Origin: Forficula auricularia
Lineage: Eukaryota > Arthropoda > Insecta > Dermaptera > Forficulidae
Direction: 5' to 3'
Assembly (NCBI GenBank): GCA_024734495.1
Contig: JALMQS010000128.1
Coordinates: 21,706,632 to 21,770,631 of the forward strand
Length of the DNA stretch: 64,000 nucleotides
A program made the position numbers and the translations under genes. The notes below the pieces were generated by a model that saw nothing but the letters and a program-made list of their open reading frames with translations, did no database searches and was not told the origin of the DNA. Numbering within the stretch: the stretch's first letter is position 1; each line of letters starts with the position of its first letter. Below, in pieces: positions 31,153 to 42,288 of this stretch.

Positions 31153-31594
31153 ATACTAGGTAGGTTTCACATAAATAAAATATCAGATGCTTCTTTAGCA
31201 CGACTATATATATTTCGGGCTATAAGCTCATCTTCAAGATTTCACAAAGGACATTTTATATTTTAAATTTTAAAAAGTTTCTAAAAATTTTCTTTACTTT
31301 AATATAAAGTTACATATTGTTGCGCTTAAACGGAGCATCTTGTATACAAATGCATATTATGGTAAGTGGATAGACTATAATATATCATATAAATTATATT
31401 TGAAGAGTTTTTCTCGCTGACTTAAAATAAAAGAGTTATAAAGGAAAGACAGACCGATAAATCAGAATAACTAAATTATACAAAAATCTGTATTTGCCTA
31501 TATAATGAACATTTTTGCTGTCCATCCTTCAAATTTTTCTGCAGGGTATTGTCTAACCGAAAAGAAAAAGCTGTCGCCGCCACTTGATTGAAAC

Positions 31595-32473
31595 CAAGAA
31601 AATGCATGTTTTATAGATCTTGAGAGAACCTGACATCACCGGAGAGAAAAGGAGAATGTGGTCAAGAAAAAGGGCGGAGATATTCGTGTCTTGTGTGCCC
31701 GGATCTTGAAGGATTGAAGATTATAGGTCTTGAGAAAGAGAAGGCAGAGAGAGAGTATCGGTCCCTTCATTGACGAGTGAAGTGTTTCGGTTCTTAGGAA
31801 ATTTAATTAATTAGATATTAGGAAGTTAACTCTCACTCAAAGGTAAACTGACAATATAAAACACTAGTAATACCTATTTTAGCATATGCAGGCCCTGCCT
31901 GCTATCTTTACGCCTTAAAATCCAGTTAGAGTCTTTGGAAAGGGTCCAGTCCTGGACCTTACTCAAGTCTTACGGAACTTGTGGAATTCATGGATTACTG
32001 GACGAACTAAATGAGACATTGGATTGTTTCAGACAAAAAATCCAGATTAGTCTACATCTTATTTTCATTTTTCATCCACTATTATTCAATTTATATTTGT
32101 TTTATTTTACTTTACAAATGGGAAAAAGTTTTTTTTTCAAGAAATTTGTTCTTTTATAATAACAATGACAAATGGCAAAATATCACAAGCTAAGAGGAAT
32201 AAGGACCATCGATGGTAGAGAAGATATATCCGAAGTCGAAGCCAAGAATCACATTTATATTATATTATGTAATTCAATAAGTTGTTCAACAAATTTTTAA
32301 TCAATTAATTAATTAGATATTTTTTTAAAGTAAATTGACTGATAGACAATGGTGAACTTATGAAAAGGCAGCCCAAGGATAATGAAGACCACAAATTATG
32401 AATAAAACAATTTATTAGATCATTTTTATCCTCTTAAAAAAGAGTCTCCTCTTCTTTTTCGGGGTTGCTAGCA
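31595..32473 (+). pseudogene. Sequence with a possible LINE RT fragment (31860-32010)
   Basis: A frame reads KTLVIPILAYAGPACYLYAL (31858 onward), like the YxxxxxPILTYACPVW thumb motif of I/Jockey-type LINEs. It is then broken by TAG and frameshifted into LESLERVQSWTLLKSYG. The remainder is purine-rich (31600-31760) or AT-rich, with no gene. Confidence 0.4.
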
Positions 32474-32560
32474 TCAGGGACGGATCTAGGTTTTTCGGGG
32501 CCTAGGGCTTGAAGTCAATGAGGGCCCCATTTATTTTAGATTAAGAATCTTTAAATTGGT
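32474..32560 (+). repeat. hAT-like left terminus fragment
   Basis: CAGGGACGGATCTAGGTTTT followed by GGGGCCTAGGGCTTG resembles hAT termini. The inverse of CAGGGACGG also occurs at about 40880-40890. No matching right end was found nearby. Confidence 0.4.
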
Positions 32561-32851
32561 GTTTTTAATAACATCAAAATCAGAGTTGAAATATATTTAT
32601 TTGTGAATTGATGTTGAATGATAAACACATATTATAGCTATAAAAAAATAAGAAATAAAGAAATATTATCAACAACATATAAACTAACAAAATTTTTAAT
32701 AAAATAAAACATATCATCACGTTATTTACCCATCGTTGAGTGCTGGGTGAGCAATTCTGCCAATTTTATATTAAAATTTTATTTTTTACTTGCGTAGATT
32801 AAAATAAAACATATTAATATTATAAATTATCATTATAAATCCTGGAAAGTG
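32561..32851. other. AT-rich spacer
   Basis: Nothing recognised. Confidence 0.35.
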
Positions 32852-32864
32852 GAGAATGGCATTC

Positions 32865-32979
32865 ACAAAGAGAAACAAAGAGGTTGTCCTCTGCTTGATG
32901 CATCAAGCAGAGAACAACCTCTTTGTTTCTCTTTGTGAATCAACAACTCTGCTACTCTCGGCAAAACAAAAACTTTTCA
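32865..32979 (-). mobile_element. Short hairpin retro-like element with exact 13-bp TSD
   Basis: Flanked by GAGAATGGCATTC at 32852-32864 and 32980-32992. An 80-bp near-perfect palindrome (32861-32940, AAAGAGAAACAAAGAGG ... CCTCTTTGTTTCTCTTT around TGATGCATCA) is followed by ACTCTGCTACTCTCGGCAAA and AAACTTTTCA. Same family as 6059-6211, inverted. Confidence 0.8.
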
Positions 32980-32992
32980 GAGAATGGCATTC

Positions 32993-34308
32993 TTATAAAA
33001 GGCAGAAGGGGTTCTTAGAAAAAAAAGGTTGAGAACCAGTGCCCTAGAAAGACGGATTAAGTGGAGTAGTAAATATCTCATTTGTTAGCTTATATCCAAA
33101 ATTGAGAAGTCGAACTATGTGGATGATCTCTTCAATATTTTTTTCGAATTTTGGCTTTTTAAGTAAGATTTTTGTAAAAAAAAAAAAACAAAAACAAAAA
33201 AAAAAAGAAGGTAAATGTAAACTATTTAATTATTAATGGTTAGTACATTTGATCTAGGTCTCCTATAATCTTTTGTGGAGAATGTTATTAGTTGAAAAAA
33301 ATAAAAATAAAATATTGCTCTTCGTTTTATTATTAGATTATTAAAAAGTACAACTAAAAGTTGAAGAAAAAAGTATCGATCCAACATTTTTACTAATTTG
33401 AAAAAATAATTCCACAGTCACAGCTTATTAATAGTACACACTTTTGTGCCAAGTTGAAACTCGTTAATTTCAAGGAATCCCAGGATAAGGATTTTATTTA
33501 ATTCTGAAGCTAGAAAGCCCCAAAACTAAAGAAATCACTAGAGATTGTCATCAAATAAATCCAAACATTTATGGGTGAGGTCTTCACAGGATAGCAGCCA
33601 TTGGTCTGGATTTTTGACACTCGGTATCAATTCACGAGGGGCTGAAACAACCCTTTCGACATGCAACAAAAATTACCCATAACTGTTTAAATTTATCTGA
33701 TGGGAATCTCTCGTGACATTTTTTTTAGAAACTTTAAGTTTGTTCTTTTATATGTTCAAAATCTAACGATCTACGAACTTTCTACGAGCTTCTATTCTTA
33801 AGTTAGGTGGGTATCAGAACCTAGGCATGTTTTTGAAAATTGTTATTTTTTTTTCATTCCAGACATTTTAAAACACAAATAAGAATACAAAACTAAAATT
33901 AGAGAAAATAAAGTGGAAACTTTTTCAAGACACAAATTTTCAGCAAATGTTTTTGAATTTGTAATTTTTTTTTTTTGAGTTAGAAAGTTGGAACTTGACA
34001 TTTTATTAACACAACTGCGGCTGTAGAATTCAGCTTATTACTTATTTATAACTTATAAAGTTTAGCCATTTACATAAATGAGAAGCTCATTTCCAAAAAG
34101 TTCTAAATCCATTATTTTCAATTTCGAGAAAATCAACACTTTTATTTAAATTCAATAATAATATTCTAGAACTGGATATAGTATTTTTTGAAATAAAACT
34201 TATTTTTCAAGTGTATTTTAGTTAAGGATTTAGTAGATTTTGTCATGAAAATGATACCAGAAATCATAAACAGAGATAATATTTATATGAAACCGGCTTT
34301 ACCTAATT
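32993..34308. other. AT-rich sequence, nothing recognised
   Basis: 1.3 kb without convincing ORF, repeat ends or RNA gene. Confidence 0.4.
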
Positions 34309-34998
34309 TTTACTTTACCATATGGTCAAGTATTGTAATCGTGCATGAAAAAAGTGTTTTTTTCCTTCTTTTTTTTTTCGAAATATCTCAAAAACGGTAG
34401 AAAGTATTTTGATTAAAAAAATTGAGCGAAACCATGGCATTTCGGTCTACAAAAAAGCTCTAATAATCGAACATCGAACAAATTATATTTTTCGAGATAA
34501 TAATTGTTTTTTCAAAATGTCTGTTAGACTGGTCGTTCGTTAGTCTGTGCGTTACCAAATTTTTGTGGATGAGCTAGCTCAAAAACTAGTGGGAATATCG
34601 AAACCAAATTTCACACGTAGTTTTGGTCCATTGAGATTAAGAGCTGATTAGATTTTGGTGTATATCGATCCAAAATTAAAGGGGGGTGGAGGGGGGGGGG
34701 GGGTTAAAAATTAAAATCCAGGCCATTTGAGCAAACTCAACAAAATTTTGGATACATAATCAGTGGACCCCCAGAAGTCTAAAAATGCAAAAACTAACCA
34801 CCCAAAATGGGGGGGGGGGTTCAAAAAATGAAAATCTTGGCCATTTACCAAACTCAACGAAATTTTGTATACATAATCAGTGGGACCCCAGAAGTATAAA
34901 AATGCAAAAACTAACCCCCCCCCTATATGATTATAAATAATTTTAGGGGCCAGGTTGTATGGTAAAGTCAAGTGGATGGTCACATCAGAACACGTGAG
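34309..34998 (+). repeat. 'TTACCATAC' dispersed repeat, full copy
   Basis: From TTTTTACTTTACCATATGG to CACGTGAGCTTATTT, about 690 bp. Carries the GAGCTAGCTCAAAAACTAG motif and two tandem modules (TACATAATCAGTGG...CAGAAG...AAAAATGCAAAAACTAAC). A useful intact reference for the BEL-interrupted copy. Confidence 0.85.
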
Positions 34999-35236
34999 CT
35001 TATTTACAAAAAATAGTACCTTTTGGAAATGAGCTTCTAAAATGTAATTTTTTCCATTTTTGAAAGGGAAATTTTAAAAATAGAGAGTCCAAAATCTAAT
35101 CAGCTCTACACATTTTAGCACCAGAACGAACTATCTACGATTTTCCATTTTTAAGTTATTATTAAAATTGGAATCTAGCAGCACAGACTGAAAAAATCAT
35201 AGATAATTTTTCTTCACCTTTTAGACATTTCTAAAC
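34999..35236. other. AT-rich spacer
   Basis: Nothing recognised. Confidence 0.35.
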
Positions 35237-35244
35237 ACCATGAG

Positions 35245-35500
35245 CATGGACGTAGTTAGGGAAGAGTCAAGGAGGCAGTGCCCCCCAGAAAACTCATTGC
35301 CTCCTTAGAAAAATCGAAACGCCATTATTACGAGGCATCACTTATGGATTTCTCATTAAATTATTTCGTTACTTCCAAAATTTGTCAATCCTACTAAAAA
35401 GTTAGTTGATCTCTAATCGGATTACTGAAATTGAAATCTTCTGGTGGTTAATCAGCCTGCCGGCAGCCTTCCCTAGAAAAACTCCCTAACTACGCCATTG
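35245..35500. mobile_element. hAT-type MITE (256 bp) with 8-bp TSD
   Basis: Inverted ends CATGGACGTAGTTAGGGAA and CTCCCTAACTACGCCATTG; flanking ACCATGAG (35237-35244) and ACCATAAG (35501-35508) differ at one base. It contains GGCAGTGCCCCCCAGAAA subterminally. Non-coding. Confidence 0.75.
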
Positions 35501-35508
35501 ACCATAAG

Positions 35509-36615
35509 CAAAAGAAAAGAAATTCAAAGCTTCCCAGCGTGCAGACTACTGAATGAATATGTACGGCCCAGAATAAAAACCTATCTAAGCCACTGCTAAT
35601 ATTACTCTATATTGATTAAGTAACATTTATAAATAAATGCAATTATAAAGTGTGTAATGTTATTTGGATATAATAAGAATGGTTTCCAAGAGAGTGATCA
35701 CGAAACACTTCCAGCTCAATTCAATTATCTAGCAAAATCTTCTATTTATTTATTATGCGACCTATAAAAAAAAACACACAAAACACGATTTTTACATTAA
35801 AATTGGAAAATAATGATGAATCTCTCCTTCATAATAAATAAATTTGGATTGTTTACGAAGAGGTCTCTGAACTGAATTAAAAAAGAAATAAAAAACATAA
35901 TCCCGAAGGCCATCCGTTCCAGGTTTATGATTTCAGGTCAGGAATGAATAATAAAAAATTATAATATTACTTGAACAACATAAAAAATGTATATAAAAAA
36001 AAAACAGAAAATAATAAATAAATAAATACAATTGTTCAAATTATCCCCTAAATAAATTAAATCGACCGTATTTATTTTAAGTATAATAATATTAATAAAT
36101 AGGTAAATATCTTATCATTAGGTTTAAAGATAGCCCCACCACGGCTACCTTCACCTGGTCATTGCAACTGCTGCTGAATAATGAATGAATAAATTACTCT
36201 TTTGAAATGATTATTTTCAAAAGAATAATTTACATGTCTTGAAGGTGAGACCAATTGAAATTAGTCACGGGTTGAAATATATATTTATTTTTAAAATTTC
36301 ACATGAGCATGTATATGTATATACTTTCTTTTAAAATTGTATTTAAATTTACAAAAAGACCACAAAGAGCCGTATTAAAGATCTTATTAGAGATTTTTGA
36401 TTTCATGTCAAAAGGGCTTTCTCTCGACAATTGAACCCAAGTACCAAATCAATTCCAGCTTTTGGTTAATCTTTGAGACAAAGCTCTGAGCTGATGCTAT
36501 ATCTCAAAAGAGATCTTTCACTTAGTCAGTAGTTCGTTTTGCAGTTTTGCACTTGGGTTCGATTTCCGAGGGGACAGAAATATAAAGTAAGGCCGCAGGA
36601 TAAATAATTCTTCTC
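35509..36615. other. AT-rich sequence, nothing recognised
   Basis: No gene or repeat boundaries seen in 1.1 kb. Confidence 0.35.
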
Positions 36616-36810
36616 TAAGGGCCGATTGTATGTCGCAAAGTAAATGCTTTTTACCACTAACAAACGGTAGATGGTAAATGGAGGGACTGGGATGGCCAAT
36701 CAGAATGAAAGTGCCTGTCATCTGATTGGCCATCCCAGTCCCTCCATTTACCATCTACCGTTTGTTAGTGGTAAAAAGCATTTATTTTGCGACATACAAT
36801 CGGCCCTAAG
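36616..36810. mobile_element. Hairpin MITE (about 195 bp)
   Basis: Almost perfect palindrome with arms of about 90 bp: TAAGGGCCGATTGTATGTCG, TTTTTACCACTAACAAACGG and GGACTGGGATGGCCAATCAG on the left, reversed on the right, around a short loop near 36712. The two mirror-image frames (MVNGGTGMANQ...) are artefacts of the palindrome. Confidence 0.85.
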
Positions 36811-37142
36811 GGATTTTAAAATTTTGAAGAAATACACATTTTTCGAAATACGAGACACTTCCTTGTTTCTAGCTTTAATAATTCTAGTAAAATTATTTGT
36901 ACATATAGGTATACAGTATAAGCAAACTAGGTAAGTGTTTCGAATCCATTTTTATATAATATATAAAACAATCTATAGAAATCATAATTTTATTGTTGAA
37001 ATTTCATGGTCAGAGTGTAGTTTATAGCGATTCTTTCAGTATGGACATTCCATGGTAAAATAAATTGAAATTTTCTAAAAAATTGGAAGATTCTTCGGGA
37101 TGGAACACCTATAATAATAATAAATTAGAATTTTTTTAAACA
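36811..37142. other. AT-rich spacer
   Basis: Nothing recognised. Confidence 0.35.
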
Positions 37143-37440
37143 TTTCTACTTTATTCTGATTATTTATGTCCATCGATTAAATTATTAAAGTTGTTATAGG
37201 GAAATAAGGACTATATCTTTTATGCAGATAATTTATATTTTATTGCCAACGTTTCGTCAACAAAATTGACTTCTACAGGGTTCAAATAGTTAACTTCCCT
37301 GCATATTTGTCATTTTTATAATTAGAAAAAGAAATAATTATATATAAATATTTGAGCCCTGAAGAAAGGCGAAACCTTGGCAATAAAATATAAATTATCT
37401 GCATAAAAGATATAGTCCTTATTTCCCTATAACAACTTTA

Positions 37441-38642
37441 ATAATTTCTAGTTTATTCACAGTTTTTGAATCTTTCTTCAAAAACATTCAAAATCTCCAC
37501 ATTTAACGATTGGATTTTTTCCAATCGCATCTGAAATCGTGGAGCTAGAAAGCCTAAAATTTACTCAGTTCTTTTTTTTTAAATTCGAATATTTTGGTAT
37601 CAAAACGAAATGTCTAACAACTTTCTTTTTTTTGAGGTATCGTCGATATAAAAATTCAGCCAGCCAGATAAAGAAATGTTTGAAAATAATTTTTTACCTA
37701 GTTAGTTTACTCGAATAAGAAAAAAAATTCCTTCGATTTCGATAGCAGGTACCACCAAGCAATGTGGTTTCAATAAAATAAATATATAATTATGATATTT
37801 GACAATTCATTTTTTTTAAACGTGAATTTTCCTTATTTCATACATATACAAAGGTAGATAAATTAAAAATAAATATTTTTAAAATAAAAGAACAAGAAGG
37901 ACTCACTTTGGACATATTCTTTCGATTATTTTTCATACATACAAAAATTGATAATTTTATTTTCGAGGAATTGTGATAAGCGGACGAGCTTGTTTTTCAA
38001 GCATTTCTATTTAGTTTTGCGCGAGCCTTTCCCAGTGCAGGATTCAATTTGCATATCTCCATTTGCTTTATAATTCTAAGGTAATTTCTCAATCAGTTTC
38101 TTTATAAATTATAAATATTTATTATTATTCTTCGATCAGTTTCTTTGCATTCTTTCTATTTTACTGCAAATTGAGAATATTTTTGTATAAAACGTATAAA
38201 ATATAACAAATAATAATTATTAAAGTTGTTATAGGAAAATAAGGACTATATCTTTTATGCAGATAATTTATATTTTATTGCCAACGTTTCGTCAACATTG
38301 TTGACTTCTTAAGGGCTCAAATAGTTATATTCTCTGCATATTTGTCATTTTTATAATTATTCTTTCTTAGTAAACATATCAAGGCAAGTCATCAACATCA
38401 ATCAGATTGACTTTTTTTCTTTTAAAACTTAAAAATATCTTTCTTTGTTCTGAATCTGATTGATGTTGATGACTTGCCTTCTAGATATGTTTACTAAGAA
38501 AGAATAATTATAAAATGACAAATATGCAGATAATATAACTATTTGAGCCCTGAAGAAGTCAACAATGTTGACGAAACGTTGGCAATAAAATATAAATTAT
38601 CTGCATAAAAGATATAGTCCTTATTTCCCTATAACAACTTTA
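37441..38642 (+). repeat. 1.2-kb tandem repeat, unit 1
   Basis: Starts ATAATTTCTAGTTTATTCAC and includes AGCGGACGAGCTTGTTTTTC and the second foldback. Unit 2 is offset by about 1202 bp. The two differ mainly by single-base indels in A/T runs. Confidence 0.85.
38548..38584 (+). ncRNA. Candidate hammerhead core, copy in unit 1
   Basis: GCC (38548-38550), CTGAAGA (38551-38557), A, GTCAAC-AAT-GTTGAC (6-bp helix II), GAAA (38574-38577), CGTT, GGC (38582-38584). Outer pairing continues with TTT/AAA and CAGATAA (38529-38535) with TTATCTG (about 38598-38604). Cleavage would follow T 38581. The left arm's inverted version has CTTAAGA and is degraded. Confidence 0.45.
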
Positions 38643-39845
38643 ATAATTTCTAGTTTATTCACAGTTTTTGAATCTTTCTTCAAAAACATTCAAAATCTCC
38701 ACATTTAACGATTGGATTTTTTCCAATCGCATCTGAAATCGTGGAGCTAGAAAGCCTAAAATTTACTCAGTTCTTTTTTTTTAAATTCGAATATTTTGGT
38801 ATCAAAACGAAATGTCTAACAACTTTCTTTTTTTGAGGTATCGTCGATATAAAAATTCAGCCAGCCAGATAAAGAAATGTTTGAAAATAATTTTTTACCC
38901 TAGTTAGTTTACTCGAATAAGAAAAAAAAAATTCCTTCGATTTCGATAGCAGGTACCACCAAGCAATGTGGTTTCAATAAAATAAATATATAATTATGAT
39001 ATTTGACAATTCATTTTTTTTAAACGTGAATTTTCCTTATTTCATACATATACAAAGGTAGATAAATTAAAAATAAATATTTTTAAAATAAAAGAACAAG
39101 AAGGACTCACTTTGGACATATTCTTTCGATTATTTTTCATACATACAAAAATTGATAATTTTATTTTCGAGGAATTGTGATAAGCGGACGAGCTTGTTTT
39201 TCAAGCATTTCTATTTAGTTTTGCGCGAGCCTTTCCCAGTGCAGGATTCAATTTGCATATCTCCATTTGCTTTATAATTCTAAGGTAATTTCTCAATCAG
39301 TTTCTTTATAAATTATAAATATTTATTATTATTCTTCGATCAGTTTCTTTGCATTCTTTCTATTTTACTGCAAATTGAGAATATTTTTGTATAAAACGTA
39401 TAAAATATAACAAATAATAATTATTAAAGTTGTTATAGGAAAATAAGGACTATATCTTTTATGCAGATAATTTATATTTTATTGCCAACGTTTCGTCAAC
39501 ATTGTTGACTTCTTAAGGGCTCAAATAGTTATATTCTCTGCATATTTGTCATTTTTATAATTATTCTTTCTTAGTAAACATATCAAGGCAAGTCATCAAC
39601 ATCAATCAGATTGACTTTTTTTCTTTTAAAACTTAAAAATATCTTTCTTTGTTCTGAATCTGATTGATGTTGATGACTTGCCTTCTAGATATGTTTACTA
39701 AGAAAGAATAATTATAAAATGACAAATATGCAGATAATATAACTATTTGAGCCCTGAAGAAGTCAACAATGTTGACGAAACGTTGGCAATAAAATATAAA
39801 TTATCTGCATAAAAGATATAGTCCTTATTTCCCTATAAAAAATTT
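38643..39845 (+). repeat. 1.2-kb tandem repeat, unit 2
   Basis: Repeats unit 1 over its full length, ending at CCCTATAAAAAATTTAATAA where unit 1 has CCCTATAACAACTTTAATAA. High identity suggests a recent duplication or gene conversion, or an assembly artefact. Confidence 0.85.
39751..39787 (+). ncRNA. Candidate hammerhead core, copy in unit 2
   Basis: Same core as in unit 1: CTGAAGA at 39754-39760, helix II GTCAAC/GTTGAC, GAAA at 39777-39780, CGTT to 39784, GGC after it. It is a duplicate, so not independent evidence. Confidence 0.45.
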
Positions 39846-39880
39846 AATAATTTAATCGATGGACATAAATAATCAAAGTA

Positions 39881-40123
39881 ACAAATAATAATATTAATAA
39901 TAATAATTTTTACAAATTTTTCAAGTGAACACATTCAACTTTTTAGTAATAAAATAGAAAATGATTAGAAATGAGAATAAGTAAGCACTCCTAATTTCCT
40001 CAGGTTTCATAATATCAGAAAATACGAAAAAAACGAAATTTTTCCAAATTATGAATATATTTGATTATTTATTAGAAATTTGAAAAAAATTGACTTTTCG
40101 TCAGATAAATTTGTTAAATACTG
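39881..40123. other. AT-rich spacer
   Basis: Nothing recognised. Confidence 0.3.
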
Positions 40124-40480
40124 TATTGGCAACCTAGAATACACTAAAAATGTGAAATTTTAGAACCAATTCAGTACTTCGGCCGCCCGGCAAGCGTTCT
40201 TATATTATAATCAGGGAAAAATTTTAAATTTCCATATCACCTCTAATATTGGAAATCTAGAACTCAGCCCACATGCGAAATTTATTGGTGAATTCAATAG
40301 TCCAACTACCCAGCGGTTTAAGCCTAACAACCGTATCTAATATCCCATAGCGCCTGCAACATCGGCAACCTAGAATACAAATCACATGGGAAATGAATAT
40401 TTACTGGCAGCCACGGCGGAATGATCTTAGGCCAGAGGGATAAAAACTTGGAAAGTGATGTACGGGGCCTTCCCCAGAAA
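40124..40480 (+). repeat. Degenerate tandem repeat, about 120-bp period x3
   Basis: TTGGCAACCTAGAATACAC (40132), TTGGAAATCTAGAACTCAG (40248) and TCGGCAACCTAGAATACAA (40365) start three units that each continue with an ATG(T/C/G)GAAAT-type segment and a C/G-rich tail (CGGCCGCCCGG, CCCAGCGG, CCACGGCGG). It is old and heavily diverged. Confidence 0.5.
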
Positions 40481-41654
40481 ATTTTGAAGCAAATTGCTAC
40501 AATTTAACCCATTTTTAAGCAGTTTGTAGCTGTAGTTTTATTGAAAACTGAAAGAAAAAAAGAGTTCAAATTTTTATAATGCTTGAGTTTATGTTCAAAA
40601 GGTAATAAAATAAAACGAACAGTCTGTTCTTGACCGAGTCCTACCTATTTAAATAAAATGAGTAATTATTAGGCTAACGTTACGGTGCAAGGATTTTAGG
40701 TTTTGTTAACGGAAACAGATAATAGTATAACATTAATTTTACAACCAAGATTTTGGCAACAAAGTTGTTTTTGGGTAAAGTAATGGTAAAATGTTTCTTT
40801 AGGAGGTCCTCTGACCCCTTGACGCTGTAGACAAATTCCCAGGGGTCAGCTACCCCCCCCCCCCCGACCCCACGGTTCCGCCGTCCCTGTTTACTGGCGT
40901 TATAGACACCAGGGTTCATCATATTTCTGTGAGTAAGCTATTTTACTGATCACTTATATATTATATATATATCGCATACGAATAAGATGAAATATGTACT
41001 AACTAAATAAAAGATTTAATTGAGTAAAAAAAAAAAAAATTAAAAATTTACAAAAATCCATTATGAATTCTAAATTTAGTAAATTGTTCCATGTAACTTT
41101 TTTTTGTAGGTGATTCACTTTTGCTAGCATGTTCTGCATTATAGGGCATATTTTATTGACAATTTAATATCGAAATCTTAAATTTTTAATCATTTTATAT
41201 TTCAATTCATAGAGTTTTATAGGTATTCTATCTTAATTATATGTATATATTAGATGAGTTTATTATATATTTATACATTTTAAAAATTTAAATTTTTATT
41301 AATTATTGGAACAATGTGATCTTTTGTACTCTTAGCAACATGAGATCAGAGAGACTGTATTCCAAGATCAGGCACGCACACACAAACCCATCTTCACGCT
41401 ATTTGATTATTAGGGCAAAAATTCAATAATTTCAATCCAATTTTGATTAATTTTCAAGTCCAGTTTTCTATAGTTAATCTTGGAAAAGTTTTATTTTTGA
41501 ATGTTTATAGCTATTTAGTCATTTGTAGTGAAATTTTATAAAATCAAACGAATAAAAAGATGAGAATAATTCGAAGGTAAGCTTCTTACCTATGAATCCG
41601 AGTGAACCTATATGTGTGTGTGATTATTAACATAAGCTTATTTTATATCTTATA
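40481..41654. other. AT-rich sequence with a hAT-like end
   Basis: CACGGTTCCGCCGTCCCTG at 40871-40889, after a C-run, resembles an inverted hAT terminus. No partner found. No gene. Confidence 0.35.
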
Positions 41655-42288
41655 CTAGCTGCAAGGACCCCCCCCCCCCGAAATCTACCCAGCAACCCCA
41701 CCCCCGCACCATGCACCCGTTCCCAACCCCCGCCTGCACCCCACCCACCTCGGACCCCGCACCCCACCCCGTGCCCTCCAACCCTGCGCACCACACCCCC
41801 GCCTAGCCCCCTGGACTCCACCCCGCACCACCCCCTGAACCCCCACCCTACTCCGCTTCACTCCTCACCCCACCCCATTCCACCCCCGCACCCACCTTCC
41901 AGTTTTTGAATTTCTAGCCTTCTAGTGACCCACAGATTCTATATACAAAATTTGGTATAGTTGGCTCTAAGGGTAAGAATTTTCATTTTTTGCCCCCCCC
42001 CCTTTTGGGAGGTTAGTTTTTGCATTTCTAGCCTTCTAGTGACCCACAGATTATGTATACAAAATTTGGTTGAGTTTGGTCCAAGAGTAAGAATTTTCAT
42101 ATTTTGACCCTCCCCTCCCCTTTTTGGGTGTTTTTTGGGGGGATTTTTTTAAACAAAAGTTGTTAGAAATCACATCTTCTACAACTTTGCTGGTAATAAA
42201 ATTTGCCGTAGAGTTAATAGTTTAGGAGTTATTTGATAATTTTCATTCGTGCGCCCCCCTAACCCCCTTTTGGGGTCAAGCCTCACCT
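41655..42288 (-). mobile_element. Non-autonomous Helitron, 5'-truncated copy
   Basis: The minus-strand 3' terminus is CTAG (41655-41658). The C-rich array, the ACCCACAGATTATGTATAC modules and GTGCGCCCCCC follow in the same order as in the copy at 43949. The 5' end stops near 42288. The terminal hairpin is replaced by a C-run here. Confidence 0.65.

Larger units (their letters stand above)
30800..31468 (+). mobile_element. MITE, 'AGGGTGTTCC' family, copy split by insertion
   Basis: Left piece 30800-30834 (TATATAGGGTGTTCCAAG) and right piece 31304-31468 (AATATAAAGTTACATATTGT ... GACCGATAAATC) flank about 470 bp of foreign sequence that itself contains the foldback element at 30951-31152. Confidence 0.7.
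30007..31586. mobile_element. hAT-type element with nested insertions
   Basis: Left AGTGGCGGCCCCATGGG-TAGG and right TGTCGCCGCCACTTG inverted ends. Flanks ATCGAAAC (29999-30006) and ATTGAAAC (31587-31594) form an 8-bp duplication with one mismatch. The terminus resembles those of zf-BED/TTF-type hAT elements. No transposase remains: the interior holds two MITE copies, a SINE and a foldback. Confidence 0.65.
37143..39880. mobile_element. Composite foldback structure around a tandem duplication
   Basis: Outer ends are inverted: TTTATGTCCATCGATTAAAT (about 37167) and ATTTAATCGATGGACATAAA (about 39850). Inside lie three foldbacks (37189-37440, 38217-38642, 39418-39845), each with CCAACGTTTCGTCAAC on the left and an inverted copy on the right. 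Two near-identical 1.2-kb segments separate them. No ORF of note, so it moves, if at all, with help from elsewhere. Confidence 0.75.

Noticed and set aside
36518..36934. MVNGGTGMANQ-type ORFs on both strands
   Set aside because: Both read the arms of the hairpin MITE at 36616-36810.
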